Positions 13,501 to 27,214 are shown, counted from the stretch's first letter. The stretch: DNA of 64,000 nt from Patiria pectinifera (GCA_029964075.1 CM057144.1:8083281-8147280); one strand, 5' to 3'. Notes: a model not told the origin generated them from the letters alone. Translations and numbers: made by a program.

Positions 13501-15944
13501 AAATATACAAATGACAAATGTTAAGACGATTTCAGAAGTGGATATTTTGTAAATTCTGTGACGACCGAGGACAAAAGAATTAAAATGAATGTAGGTCAAA
13601 TAACAATGCCTTAAATTTCTATATGTGTTAGTAATTAAAACGAGGACTAACAAACCGTTTAGCCCACTGTCACCCGGTTTACCCTACTGCTGCATTAGGT
13701 TGTTTTATCTCAACATTCAGCATTCAGTTCAAATTTTTACTCGCTCAAAACCATATTTATTTCACCTGTTTCAAACATTCAATTTTGAATGCATAATACA
13801 TTGTTTTTTTCTGCACACTTTGAACATTTACGTAAGTGTTTCGTCAACAATTTAAAAAAAACAGGCTCCAGGTTTTCAGTTTTAGAACAAAAGGTGCATG
13901 AGTTTGTGAACGGTTCATGCGACAGTGAGGCAGTAAATACGTGTATCTCCTGTTCATTACGTTGCAATACATTGTTTTGGAGTACATACATTTCCAGCAT
14001 TTGATATTTATTTACTTAAAGCACTAATGTAGTTCTCTCGCTCTCATGTAAGTAGGGTATGCCTACGGTACATTGGCTTCATCAGGCGGTATGCAGGATG
14101 TATGGACTGTCGCCAGGGATGATAAGCAGTCTTTATTGAGGCAGGAGAGTATGCCAACACGTGTTCGATATCCAAACCGTGTGCAATATTCGGAGACTCA
14201 TGCGAACCCAGCCACCAGGGGACTGCCTCCTAATAATTACGACCTTTAACTAAGAAAGATTGGAGTTCTTGTCTGTATACTCTATCAGTTGATAAAAAAA
14301 AGTTCATGTCACCTTCAGTAGATTGTTGTGTTGTTCATTGCCCAATGCGGGAAAAATAGAACAAGGCATAACAAAATTACGAAAAAGTGCATTAACAAAA
14401 AGGCAAATTTGAAACGCCACAATATTATTACGTCTTCGTAAAATGATAAATTAATTTTAGAAGTCGATCTAAATTTTAAGCTTAACCTACGTCATTTTTG
14501 GTTTCCCGAATTCGTCATTCTTTTCAGGCAGCAAGCATACTAAATTATACCTTTCTTTTGTAACGTCACAGTCGTAACTTTGCCAGTGGTTGGCCATCAT
14601 TCCAAAACAAAAATTATAATTCACGAAGATTTTCAAATACCCCACCATGGTTTTCAAACACCATACCGTGTTTAATATACTGTACAACAAAAAGTACATT
14701 GTCAAAAATAAAAGTCGAGTACATCCTCTTCAGTACAGAGGGCATATATCTTGCCTATCAATAAATGTGTATCCTCCGCGGAATCACCAAGGATCCAAAT
14801 TTGCTATCAGGAAATGGCTATTAACTCATTATCCTTTTTAAACGACTTTTGAAGAAAACCTTATGCGCCATTCCATGATAACAGAAAGATGACCTCAAGT
14901 TGAAATCATTCCTTAACTTCCTCATCGCTTTACGATCGATTTATTGTGCTTTTACAATATTGACAAATGAGAGCAGGTTCACATTAGATCAGAATTTTGT
15001 AAGTAAAATTTCCATTTGTTTACAATCAATATGGACGATTGCATTGTAATGTGAGTAACCGTAATGCGATTAACAGAAATGCGGCCCTTTAACGCTAAAG
15101 CTGTTTTTCAATCTGTTTTTTTTCCGAATTCGACATATACCAATTTTAAGCATGTCCAATTTGTGTAAATGCCGGACCAGTATGGCCCGCGGGCCGGGAG
15201 GGGCTGTCGAGGGGTTCGACCGAACCCTGGTCGCCCTAGCTTACTGTATTTGCGTGGTCTAATGATGTACACTAATCGACAGGGCGACTCATGAAGTGCA
15301 CAATGAACATTCTTCGGTAGGACTAAAATGAGCATGACACGGTATATGTTGCGTAGGTTGACGTCCACTCTCGCCTCCAAGTCTCATGACAATGAATGGA
15401 CGATAAAGAGAATTCATTTTACCCTCCCATAATTCTGAGCCGGAAGAGGGTGGGGGTGGGGTGGCACAGGGAGTGGGGGAAAGGGCTTATGCCCCCTGTA
15501 CCTCCTTAGTTGCGCCACTGTTCCGAGCAAGTTCCATGTCGGTCGATTTTGAGACAAACTAACTTATATAAAACCACATATCACTGACGATGAAAGGGTG
15601 TCAAAGAAGGGGTTTCGAGAAATGGCTACCAACTCTTTAATTTTCCTTCTAACTTTCGAAGAAGAAAGTCTTCAGTTCATGTTATGTTTCTATATAAAAA
15701 AAATCGACAGCCTGAGCGAAAAATAAATCATATAGAAATAGCAAGAATAACAAATCTATGAAAGAAATAAGTCCAATGAACCCATTGTTTGGCAGACTGT
15801 AGCCAGGAATTCATGGTGTTGATGAAGAGAGCATCAGCCAGCGGAGAACTCGGGGGTTGTATTAATAGCTCAGGGATAGATAAATACCGGCTGTATTCAG
15901 ACGAATGAGAGCGGCAAATCAACTGGCGTTTCCCCGTTGGTATC
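13501..15944. other. no gene recognised
   Basis: Non-coding AT-rich DNA. The only distinct item is the G-rich tract listed at 15448. Confidence 0.5.
15448..15484 (+). other. potential G-quadruplex tract
   Basis: Runs GGG-T-GGGGG-T-GGGG, then TGGCACA, then GGG and further G runs fit the four-G-tract, short-loop pattern of intramolecular quadruplexes. Confidence 0.5.
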
Positions 15945-16300
15945 GTCTCTCACTTGCGATCAAGTAAATCGCCCGGACTTATTTGTCCAATAACACCCGT
16001 ATCTGTTGCGATCGACAGCCCTTTTGAATGGGGGAAATTTCCCGGCATTGTGCCAGCACCCGCGCGACCTTTACTGGCGAAGAAAGCAGCGTGGGCCCGG
16101 TCGATATCTTGCAGCGTAGACACCGGGGATATACGGAATCTGATACGACAGCCATTATGACATTCGGGAGGGAGACCCTCCAAACGGCCATATTGCCTTC
16201 CCGTTCCTCTCTTGACGTTTCCATGGTAACGGTGAGTTGATACTGTATCGTGGTATATCCTTATAGTTTGCAGCGCTGTTCGCCCTGCCACCTCAGCCTC
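15945..16300. promoter_or_regulatory. CpG-rich patch with a perfect RFX X-box
   Basis: This roughly 350-bp patch is clearly richer in G+C and CpG than its flanks and is open in several frames, including 113 codons on the minus strand, as expected of GC-rich DNA. At 16217-16230 it holds GTTTCCATGGTAAC, the palindromic X-box bound by RFX factors, which often marks ciliary-gene promoters. It may be a promoter or enhancer of a gene I cannot see, or an old exon. No splice sites or family resemblance support coding. Confidence 0.3.
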
Positions 16301-16954
16301 GCTACGACCTACACCATTGATACCACATTATTAGATATTAAGCCCGTCTTTATTGTTATTGGCATGCCGCAAAATCAATAGCAATATTGGGTTAGGCCCA
16401 GAACGGATTGCACGGGGGAGAGTGCAAATTTTGTCGAATTGATTCTTAGACCTAAATCTTGATTGGCACTAATTATAGTCAATATCAGAACACGTGAACT
16501 ATATATGAGGACATTGCATTCAAACTTGTCCGTTACTCCGAATAATCTTAACCATCAAGAATCTTACCCGGAAATCAGCCTGTGGCTCATGGCTCACCAA
16601 TTTGGGGGTTAAATGTTGGTATTTAAGTATTTCAGCTAAACGTGTGTACTGGTCGCACCCGGAACTAATGATGAGGATTAACTGTTGGCTTGTTTTGCTT
16701 GTTATGCATTTATATTGTCTTTTATTATATTTTTTTTAATAATGATTATAATCGAAATTCTGACGCTTTGTAGAGCTTAATACCAATGTGATTCGAAAGT
16801 AGCGCTTCACAATTATTCTTCCTGTTCGACAGGCATGGGATTAGTTTTCCGCAGCATCTAGAAATCAGCTCAGTATTGTTCTCTATACACTGATATAGGT
16901 ACCCATTTTATAGTCCTGGGTGAAGAGAGGTGATTGTGGAGTACTATGCCCACG

Positions 16955-17170
16955 AACACGAGCATCATCATTGAGGGAAGTCAGAGTAGCGTAGAGATAC
17001 CTATCCTCAGTTTTCACCTCGTGACAGGTGTTTGAATCCCATCTAGGGCGACAAATGAATTGGGTTTTCAGTCCCAATACCTGACTTCCTAGGTTGTGTT
17101 CGTCGGTTTTCCTTCTTCCAGTTGTTAATAACATTTCTTCATTTCCTCATCGTCTTCTGAATTACCTTCA
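16955..17170 (+). mobile_element. probable tRNA-derived SINE fragment
   Basis: A pol III B-box-like word, GTTTGAATCCC (17030-17040), is followed by CATCTAGGGCGA. Downstream are TCAGTCCCAATACCTGACT and TCGGTTTTCC, typical of marine-invertebrate SINE bodies. The A-box is weak and no terminal duplication was found. Confidence 0.4.
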
Positions 17171-19474
17171 GGCTTCCAAGCTACATTGAATTACCAGTAA
17201 GAATCAAACTCCAATAAACAAATGAATGGTTTCCATCAGGGTTTCCCCCCATTCAATTGCACATGAGTTGGACACCGTAACCATCGATTCCAGTACTTGA
17301 TTTTCTTCCTTTTACGGGTTAATTCTTAGTGGTGGAATGAGCACGGATATAGCACATACCGTTTCGTCCATCGGTTTGTTAACATATCGGAGAACTATTC
17401 ATTCGTACTTGACTTATGCTTGCTGGCGACGCCAATACGTCGCATGCCATTCTCATCGTGCTGCGTATTGTCAGTGAGACAAACGCATTCACAGGAACAC
17501 GTATTTCAAGGAATCCAAAATTCAAACTTAACCTTGTCTGCCCAAATCATAATAATTATATATATGCAGCCATCATGTTACAATGATAGGACGATGGGTT
17601 AAAACAACTTCCATAAGAAATGAAAATCAGCCAAATACAGGTCTAAACGACCTAATAAAGATGTATATCTAATTCTCATCGTTTAGCTTCAAATCTCGCT
17701 AAATCAGTCCTCGTCACTAGTCTCTGCATGCGTGCTTGAAAGTTATGGCGGCTTGGTCGGTCATAAGGGATCCTTTAAATCGAGCAACTATTCAATGATT
17801 AAGAAGGAGAAGTTTGCTGTACGTGCTCCATGTCTAATTGGTTGTGGCACTACCCGCGAGCCGACGGATCGGACGGCCTGCAATCGTTGGCGTGTAGCCA
17901 GGCAGAGCTTGAACCGGGAAAGCGACCCATCATCAAACTACCTACAAAGTAATCATTTCTGAAGTGTGCTTATACTGATACAGAGGCACACGATGATTAA
18001 GATTTAAAGGGATTCTCTAATTGTTCCCGTTTATTGATGGTGAGCCTGTATTTTTTTTATTAGTGAGGCTACGAAAATATGTAGCTATCTTACCATAATG
18101 TTCGATAGAAAAGAATTATGGCTCCATGTCCGTTCAGTTGTGATTGTCAAATTGCTGTGACTTAGACTGGTGTCCCGTACGTTCTTGCCGATTGAGACTT
18201 GAGTGTATCCGTTTTACCAAGCTTTCTACCGGAGTTTGTGTTATGAACTATTCTTCATAACAACGGGAATGCTTGATCTTCGCTGATGTAAAATGATGAT
18301 GACCCCTACTAAAATATTTCTAAGCTGTGCAAATGTTTATAAATACAAAATTGGTTTTGCATTATTACATTTTATTTAAAAAAAAAAATTGAATAAGATG
18401 CAAGTTGTTGAAAAAGAACACGGAAATCAAAATACTATATCGATTTCTTTCTTTTTTGTTGAGAAAATAAGTTTTGCACCTGTTACGTTTTTCAGACGTG
18501 AAAGTGTTAAATGCAACATTTGAATATCTTTCACATATTAAAACGGCGTTCAAGTGCAACAACAGAATGCTGGAATAAGGACCATACACCACTCAAAACC
18601 TTACGGAATGCTAAACGTTTTCCTTTGCGATGCCTACTACATGTACTTCTTTTTTATACCCTGATGTAAGGTGATCGTGCCTTCCCGATATCTCATTCTT
18701 ATTGCGTCTGTGAAACGTTCCTACTTATACCGCGATTTGTCTTTCTCTGGCGGTCCGTTCAACCTATTTAGTAACCGAATCAACATATTCAGTATAACTA
18801 CTGCTTATTGCTCAGGCCCCAGAAAACGAGAGCAAAACCTTTGCAAGCAAGAAATACCAATTTCATTTGCATTTCTAGAAAAGGTAGCACACAGATGTGT
18901 TAGTCCGTGCCTAGGCTTGAATCGGCCTAGCCCGGCTGGCCCTGTACCGAACGTGCCACATTGGTAGTGGGCCGGCAGTGACGGCGTGTTTACCTTCGCA
19001 AGAGTAGACAGGGTTGCCCTAACAGACGCATGGACTTGGAGCGAAGCAGTGTAAACAGTGAGTAGCTATCCTGACGTGAGTGTCAACAGCGTAGAAGTAC
19101 TATGACCTAGGTGAATAGTAGTGAATGCCTCTTACTATAGTCAGAGGTGTTACTTGCCATCACAGGCTCCCTATAGTGATTCTCTTAACTGTCACAGTAG
19201 CAGCAACCACATCTCGTTAAACATTTCCATTGTTTTCCAAGGTGCAAACCTTTGTTCGTGTCATTCATGCCCATAGAAAACTCATTTAAGCTGAAATGTT
19301 AATTTTGATTTTTCGAATAACACATAGGCCTAAACGAAACAAACAAGTTCCCCCCCCCCCCAAAGGAGAACAACAACAAAATTGCACATTACATAACAAT
19401 TCGTATCCCTATTTTGGGGGGAAAAACCTCAAAAAAGGTTAAATGATGTGAGTTCCCGTATCATAATGTTTGCG
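17171..19474. other. no gene recognised
   Basis: AT-rich DNA with short frames only. No recognisable domain, RNA gene or repeat boundary. Confidence 0.5.
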
Positions 19475-19800
19475 TTAAAGTTCATTCCCCGTGCTATTAC
19501 CAGTTTCATCCCGAAAATAGATTCTTTTCTAAATTGCTTTTTTTTCTAGCATTACACTAGTTATTCAATTTTGAATGCGACATCGACCGAAAAAAATCGT
19601 CCCATATTAAGATACTGAATTAAAGTTTCCACTTTTTATAATGATTGGCCGCCAAACAATAATTCCGTTCGTGCGGGTAGGCTGGTTCCCGCCCAACAAT
19701 CAGTATCGATAATGTACGGACCGGGAACCAGTCTGCTCAAAAGCGGATCTGTTTTGAACCCAAAACAAAACCCTTTTTTTTCAAAGGGTTGCAGACGAAA
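19475..19800 (+). repeat. dispersed repeat, copy B, with inverted segment
   Basis: The first part (19475-19680) matches 410-620 in the same orientation. The GGCTGGTTCCCG segment (about 19676-19720) also matches about 3205-3240. The last part (19700-19795) matches 1540-1625 in inverted orientation. Between them CTGGTTCCCG and CGGGAACCAG form a local hairpin (about 19682-19730). It looks like a rearranged element of the family also seen at the left edge of the window. Confidence 0.5.
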
Positions 19801-20369
19801 TAAAAATAATGGGAAAAGGAGGTGTTTTTGCTGGAATGAAACATACAAATTGAAAATTTATTAATGGAAAAAAATATCGAACTTGTTGATGAGGACGTGG
19901 AACGCAACCCTTAATATTAAATTCATCCAACAGACGTGGTAAATTATGTTTTGTATAGTGTTTAACGATTATATTTTGAAGCACACGTGGTCTTCTTTTA
20001 GACTTGCAAAAACGAAAAAAAAAACATCCGAATATGTGAACAAAGTAAGAGAACGAATAACGGCTTAGTATCCGTCAGACAGGATGCTTAAACAGTCTTT
20101 ACAAATAAAATATCAAAAAGTAAATTTTTCTCATTAAAAAGCAAAACCATTCGGTGAACTTAGTTTTTGTAATGTGTTATAAAACAACGTCACACTGAGA
20201 AGCCGTGGCGTTATTCCCGGGCTACTATTCAGAAACAGTTCTTCCGAAATATTGGACCTGACTTTTGAAATTGTGTCGTCCTTGTTTCGATACTAATTAA
20301 AACAATCAAGCTGGTTAATTAAGGATGTCACCGAAGGTCATCCTGCGTTATTGAGACTGAAATACAGAT

Positions 20370-21122
20370 GGACTACACACATAAATTTTTAACTACACAC
20401 ATAAATTATGAAAGTGTTCAGTGAGGAATGTTAGACGCAAAAAACAGTGTGATGACGTCATCATTCGAAAGGGCGCCCCCTAGCGGCACATAAAATAGTG
20501 TTTGCTTTTTTTAATTTGAAAACGATAGGCTCAAATTTTACCAAATCGCCCCTTGATATTCTTTGATTAGCCACAGATACTCTGGCAAGGTTCCAAATTC
20601 ATGACGTCATCGGACCGGAAGTTACTTCTATGAGAATTTGAAAACGATAATATTTTAAATTTAATTATATCATTTAATTCATGTTGTATATATCTTCGTA
20701 GCCCAAATAATGATATCCCTTACAATGTTCACGTTTTGCTTCCAAATACTGTGACGTCATCAAACCGGACGTCAGGTGTTACGAATACATACATTTATAT
20801 TTTCCATAATTCCATACGTTATTTAGCTTCACAATGAACATTTATCCACTCCGAACTAAATCGGTATCCACTTCCCCGCGTTTTTGAATAATGACATCAT
20901 CAAGCCAGAAAAAACTTGTATGAGTACAGAGAATGTTACTAAAATTAATCTCACCGTTAAAGATGCTTTTTTGAAACAAAATAATTGATTGAACTGGAAA
21001 GGATTTACTTCTTGATTCTTTGTTCTTACATAAACATATTCATAACTCAACTCGGCAGTGTTTATAGAAAAAAATGCCTGCCCGACCACTCTGCGTTTGT
21101 AACAACAAACGCGAACCTCTAG
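20370..21122 (+). mobile_element. Helitron-like unit 1 (non-autonomous, 5' truncated)
   Basis: The 3' end has the Helitron pattern: an 8-bp stem hairpin GCGTTTGT-AACA-ACAAACGC (21093-21112), ten further bases ending in CTAG at 21122, then T. The body shares ordered blocks with the next two units: GTGATGACGTCATCA, GGGCGCCCCCTAGCG, TTGATATTCTTTGATTA, ACCGGAAGT and CGACCACTCTGCG. It has no coding capacity, so a helicase-encoding relative elsewhere would be needed to move it. The 5' boundary is approximate because this copy lacks the start seen in units 2 and 3. Confidence 0.6.
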
Positions 21123-21171
21123 TTGAGTGGTCGGGCACAACCCGACCACTCTTTGGATCTGTTGCAATAAA

Positions 21172-21964
21172 TCTTTCTTTCTTTTTTCTTTTTTTCCGAA
21201 CAATACTTCTCCGCGGGTTTTTTCCTAAACGGTATACGGTATGAACTTGTAACTTGCAATATATATCGACCATTATCCGAAGTGGTGCATATTTCTCTGA
21301 CGTCATGATGACGTCATCGGGTGTCAAATTACAAGAGATTTTAGCTGAAAAGGGGTCAAATTACCTTGCGGCATATAAAATATTGTTTCTCTTCTTGACT
21401 TTTAAAACCATTGGTTCAAATTTTACCAAATCGACCCTTGATATTCTTTGATTAATCAAAGATAACTTGGCAAGGTTTCAAATTCATGACGTCATCAGAC
21501 CGGAAGTTAATTCTATGAGAATTTGAAACGATCATATTTTAAATTTAATTCTACCATTTGATCCATGTCGTATATCTAAGCCCAAATAACGATACCATTA
21601 CAATGTTCACCTTTTGCTCCCAAAACTGTGACGTCATCAAACCGGAAGTTCGGTGTTACAAATACATACACTTATATTTTCCAAATTTTCATACGTTATT
21701 TAACTTCACAATGAACATCCACTCCGAACTAAATCAGTATTCACTTCCCGTTTTTGACTAATGACGTTATCAAGCCAGAAATAACTTGTATGTGTACATT
21801 GAATGTTTACTGAAATTTAATTGATTATCCTGGAAAGGATTTAATTTCCTGAAACTCATTTTTTTTCTTAGATAGAAATATTCATAACTTAACTGGACAG
21901 TGTTTCGTAAAATAGTTGTCTACCCGACCACACTGCGTTTGTAACAACAAACGCGAATCTCTAG
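21172..21964 (+). mobile_element. Helitron-like unit 2 (non-autonomous)
   Basis: It starts with TCTTTCTTTC (Helitrons begin with TC), runs through CTTCTCCGCGGG and the shared body, and ends with the hairpin at 21935-21954 and CTAG at 21961-21964 followed by T. It is shorter than unit 3, consistent with an internal deletion. Between units 1 and 2 lies a short palindrome, GAGTGGTCGGG/CCCGACCACTC (21125-21151), that echoes the unit's own subterminal sequence. Confidence 0.6.
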
Positions 21965-21965
21965 T

Positions 21966-23340
21966 TCTTTCTTTCGCTTTATTCCGGACAATACTTCTCC
22001 GCGGGTTTTCTCCTAAACGGTATATGGTACGAACTTGTAACTTTCAACATATATCGGACCTCATCCCTAGTAGTGCATATTACTCTGACGTCACGATGAC
22101 GTAATTGGGTGTCAAATTACAAGCGATTTTCGTCGAAAAATGACGATCTTATTTCACCTGTAACTCCTGAACAAAATGATCAATCATGTTCCAACCTTGC
22201 AATCAGATAGACAATTAATTGATAAACATTTCATTTCGTGTACGTGAACTCGCTTGACCTTTACTTCCGGGTCCACCGGAAGGTCAAAAATAGGTGAATT
22301 CAAAATGAAGACGTAAGCCTGAAATAAAAACAAAGCAACATTTCTTCCGAACCGTTTACGGTATGATCACAAAACCTTGTGTGAACTTGTACGATGTTAC
22401 GAAGATGTTACACATTTTGTTACGGCATCATGACATCATCAGGTATCAAATTAAAAGCGATTTAAGGGAAAATTTTGACAAAATAGTTTGCGTTATACCT
22501 TTTGAACTAAATGGAGTATCGTGTTCGTTTTTTCGTGAGGTTGTAGACTATGCCGTGAGAAACATTTCTTGTTCCCGGACACAAAACCGCACCTTTACTT
22601 CCGGTGTAACCGGAAGTGCAATAAAAACCGAATATAACTCAAAAGTGGAAGCATTTTACTACGAACATATATATTATGCAAGTGTTAAGTAAGAAATGCA
22701 AGTCCCAAAAAACAGTGTGATGACGTCATCAGTGGAAAGGGCGCCCCCTAGCGAAGACCATCAGTTCTAATTTTACCAAATTGCTCCTTGATATTCTTTG
22801 ATTAACTACAGATGACTTGGCAAGGTTTCAAATTCATGACGTCATCAGACCAGAAGTTACGTCTATGAGAATTTGAAAACGATCATATTTTAAATTGAAT
22901 TCTATCATTTGATCCATGTCGTATATCTTCGTAGCCCATATAACGATATCCATAACAATGTTAACCTTTTGCTTCCAAATACTAGTGACGTCAGGAAACC
23001 GGAAGCTAGATGTTATAAATGCATACAATTATATTTTCCATATTTCCATACGTTATTCAACTTCACAATAAATATTTATCCACTCCGAACTAAATCAGTA
23101 TTCACTTTCTTAATAATGACGTCATCAAGCTAGAAATAACTCGTATGTGTACATAAAATGTTTATGGAAATTTATCACACCGTTAAAGATGCATTTTTAC
23201 ACAAAATAATTTATTGTGATGGAAATGATTTAATTTCGTGATCCGTTGTTCTTACATCAACATATTTATAACTCGGCAGTGTTTTTTTTTAATGCCTGCC
23301 CGACCACTCTGCGTTTGTAACAACAAACGCAAACCTCTAG
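21966..23340 (+). mobile_element. Helitron-like unit 3 (longest copy)
   Basis: It begins with TCTTTCTTTCG directly after unit 2 and ends at CTAG (23337-23340) with the same terminal hairpin (23311-23330), followed by T. At about 1.38 kb it is the fullest copy. Its interior carries several ACTTCCGG...CCGGAAG inverted pairs (about 22260-22290 and 22594-22616), many TGACGTCA-type palindromes and a CTCF-like word. It encodes no protein of note. Head-to-tail arrays are known for Helitrons. Confidence 0.6.
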
Positions 23341-26300
23341 TTGTTATTATTATTATTATCAAAGATACACGCGGCCCTCCATGCCACCTCTGACCCGACG
23401 ATGAAGAACCTATTGGAAACAATTAAGCCGATATTGTAAGATGGGCTGGATAATTTGAGGTGAGGATAGGCCTACTGTAATCTAAACTGCAATATATCCT
23501 GAGAATCTCACACCTGCAATGCTGTATCAGTCGCCACTATACATATTGTGTCCCGAAAGCATATATGCAAAGTTGTTTGTTCAAAAATATCTCAGGCTGT
23601 TGAAAGCATTGCGCATGAGCAGGGTCCTTATAACGTTGAATTTAAAACACCATTTTAATCATTTTGTTGTGCAAAGATCGAGTGATATCTGGGCTATATA
23701 CATGAGACAACCTCCCGAATAACCCAATGCGGGGGGATTAAGACAACGTGAAGACTAATATAATATTTACTTATCCCATTCCAATAACATGGTAGATACA
23801 TCGGTTAACATTCAACATGTAAATTCGTGCCTAATTGTAAAACTGTATCGTTTCTTTGATACATGTACCGTTACTATTCACAAAAGCAGGGGTGTCTCGT
23901 TAATGGTGTTTTCGCACTTTATCATCAACAATCAGAACTTTCTCATCTGCTGACACGTAGGCTAGGCCTGCCACTTGTTGTCTAGTTACTCGCAACGTGG
24001 GGAGGGAACATTAAGTGTTGCCACCTCCTTCCAACTTTCCGATTCCCACGAAAAATATATGGCTATAGAGAATTGAAAAGGACCTATCGCATTATGTACA
24101 TCTGTGCATACACGCAGTCTGTATGAACAGCGCCACCAATTGTCCAGTAGTACCCAGCCGGAAAACTGAGCATAAAACCTTGACAAAAGTTTAGTCAAAA
24201 ACTTCCCCTTTACCCATAAACACACACACACAGACTTTCAGAAGCATGCTGCTTCTGCAACATCACTCCAAAATCCGAACGGCAGCTTGTTGGACATCAA
24301 ACCACGATGTAAAAAAACGGCTCGTGGGTAGCTTTCTTTGAACCGAGGAAGAAAATACACCGACAAAGTATTGGTCTTGCTCTTATTATAACATATTTGA
24401 CAACACTGTGGTAAAGCTGCGTTCTATATTAGACATACATGTACATGAAATTTGAATTGGAATGGTTATTTACCTACAATTATTATTAGACTCACATATC
24501 TTCAAAGCTCATTAACAGAAATTGAACTTGAACAGTTCAACAGTAACTAATGTACCTTTAATCATTTCAAAAGTTGGAAAGATCAACAATGGAATTTAAG
24601 TTATTTATGTAACAGTGGTATTTGAAACGCAATGTCACTTCTTCGTTCAAATGTCTTACAAGAATTAAACCATTGTTAACTTTGCCTTTAAACCACCTAT
24701 AATACATGTACATGTATATACAATGTACCGTTACTACAGAGCTCGGTAGTTTCAATTTAATTTTTGGGGGATGGTATTGATCAATGTAAGAGATTGACCA
24801 AAAGAATGTTCTTAAATACACCGCAGCCCCCTCTCTTCACTCCTAAATGTGTGCTAAACAAATAAATATTTTGCTTTCATTAATTAAACTACCAAACAAA
24901 TATTCCTATCTTTTTGATTGACGGATGGGGAAGATTGTATTGTTGGCAATTATCTCCACAATGTAATCTCCCCCTCTCAGATTTAATTTCAGTACGGATA
25001 CGGCTAAACGAATAGAAGCACGTTGGACGTTATCTTCTTGATTAATTGCCGTATTTGTCCATCGGTTAAATTTCCTACATGGCACGTGGTTCTTAGCCGT
25101 CACGGCGCACGTTCAACTCAACGAGTTACCATACCTACCGCACCGCCATGTATGATGAACCGACCTGGACAATAAGGCCTAGAATAACCTGTATAGTCGC
25201 TGAGAAACAAAGGCTTCAACTAAAACTTCGTGTTTCAGTAAGTTACGGCGCCAGTTGAGTTGCCAAGTAAACCAAACTGACTATGATAACGGTGATACAG
25301 GGGAATAAACTTGGTAAGAATCATTTTAGCGGCGTGCGCCGATGTGTTTATGGCATCTGAAAACTGATTCCTTTAAATGAAACATGAACGTCAAATGCCA
25401 AATATTTTCAGAGGAACCATTCCTATTTACAGGTTCGCATGAAAGAAAACGTCACTCTACTATGATGGTACTCCATTTAATGTCCAATACTACACTGACG
25501 AATGTAATGGGCGACGCTCAAAGTTAAAATTTGATATCTGTGTAAACTAGGTCTATACTTGTTAAGGTCCCCGCGGCTTTATCAGATTTAAACCGGGCAG
25601 CCAATGATTTACTTACATTTTGTTCTCGCAATCGCTCAGAAAGCACTGAATATTCCAGTGTTCAAAATAATATCTGTGAAGAGCAAAACCAAATGTTTAA
25701 ATGAATAATAATTTATTCCCGACGCAACCCATCATAATAGGTAGATTTTGTAAAAAATATATATATTTGGTTTCGTTTAAGGGCGAACCTAGTTGATTAA
25801 TTCAATCTTGATAATTTAGGGTTGCCATTTTCAAGAGAAAAATGCTAAAATATTTATATCAAACGTTAAAAACATTATGTTTCACAAGAATGCATATCAC
25901 TTATCCTACACCAAGCTAATTTCCATAATACTGCCACATGTATTTCTCACATAAAGAGTAGGTAGCTTTGATGTATGGGAGCTACGCGAAGGTGATAGTC
26001 AAAACTTAGGGTAGAAAATAGGGTTTACCTATAAGATCGTTGTCGCCTTTTGTGTGACTTTGGAAACATAGGAACTTCGAAATTTAGTCTTTTTTTTCTT
26101 AAGGTGTGACAGAGGTTTGCCCCGTAAAACCAGCAGGGAGTCATGAAAGTTTGGGCGAAGCCCTTGAATTATAAGACTTTGTGGGTCAATCTTTAAATTT
26201 GTGTTCCAAAGTGTGACTTTTTTCCAGTCACTGTCCATAGACTTTGTAATTTACCATTCATGTCTTAGTAAAATCTGTGCAAAACTTCACTCATTTATGA

Positions 26301-26891
26301 TAACTAATAAACCAATAAATTTTCTTGTTCATATTTTGGTGTCTGATAGAACATAACTTACAATTTGATAATAAAAAAAATTGCAGGAATTGAGTTGTTC
26401 GATTTTACTCAAATTTAATTTTGGAAATTAATTTCAAATGCTAAATTACGCGTGAAAGTAATGTATACTTCTTTCTGGCAAGCAGTGTTTAGGATGAATA
26501 TGAGACCATGTGCGAACATTACAAGTATATGTTTTATGTTGTCATTATGACGTTACCAAATCCTAGTTCATAATGAATGTTTAAAATTGACAAAATGCTT
26601 AAGCTAGAACTAACGAACAATCAAATACCGTGATCATATTTTCTGCTTTGGTGGATTTGAACTACGGAACTCTTTTGGCATCTGGGTGCAAATTAGCACG
26701 ATGAATTATACTGTTTGCGGATAACACCATGTGGAAAGAAACCAAAATTGAGTCGGGAAGCCATTTTATGCATGTCTAAGGATATCATGTGTCGAAAGAA
26801 TCGTGTGACCCGAGTGCAATGCGCATGCAACAGTTCCCTACTCACGAAAGTATCGAGAGTGGTACACTCGATCGCAGCCTTAATTTCAGCC
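23341..26891. other. no gene recognised
   Basis: Starts with a short (TTA)n tract and continues as AT-rich DNA without convincing exons or repeat ends. Confidence 0.5.
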
Positions 26892-27067
26892 AATACGGGC
26901 GATTCCCAATAGTGCGCCTCCAAGAGTTTGCAACGCGTTGGCCAATCACAATGCGCGAAATCAGTCGACCTTTTCCAAACGCGCATTGGGTCGACAGATT
27001 TTGCGCATTGTGATTGGCCAAAGCGTTGCAAACTCTTGGAGGCGCACTATTGGGAATCGCCCGTATT
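26892..27067. mobile_element. 176-bp near-perfect palindromic MITE
   Basis: The left arm begins AATACGGGCGATTCCC and the right arm ends with its reverse complement. The arms match over about 65 bases with very few differences and continue weakly toward a short centre containing GTCGACC/GGTCGAC. High arm identity suggests a recent insertion or ongoing arm homogenisation. No clear target duplication is visible. Confidence 0.7.
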
Positions 27068-27214
27068 AAATTACTTTAAAATGAAGTAAGGCGGCGTGTG
27101 AATCCTTTGTGGAATATATAGTGGGCGCGACTGCAGCCACTTCCATAGGCACGTGATTTATTCCAGCCGTAGCCAAGTAAATCTGACACGGCCTTAGAGC
27201 ATCGTATTCAACAA

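Noticed and set aside
12813-13653. Long frames on both strands across the N gap
   Set aside because: They consist mostly of undetermined bases; no real codons support them.
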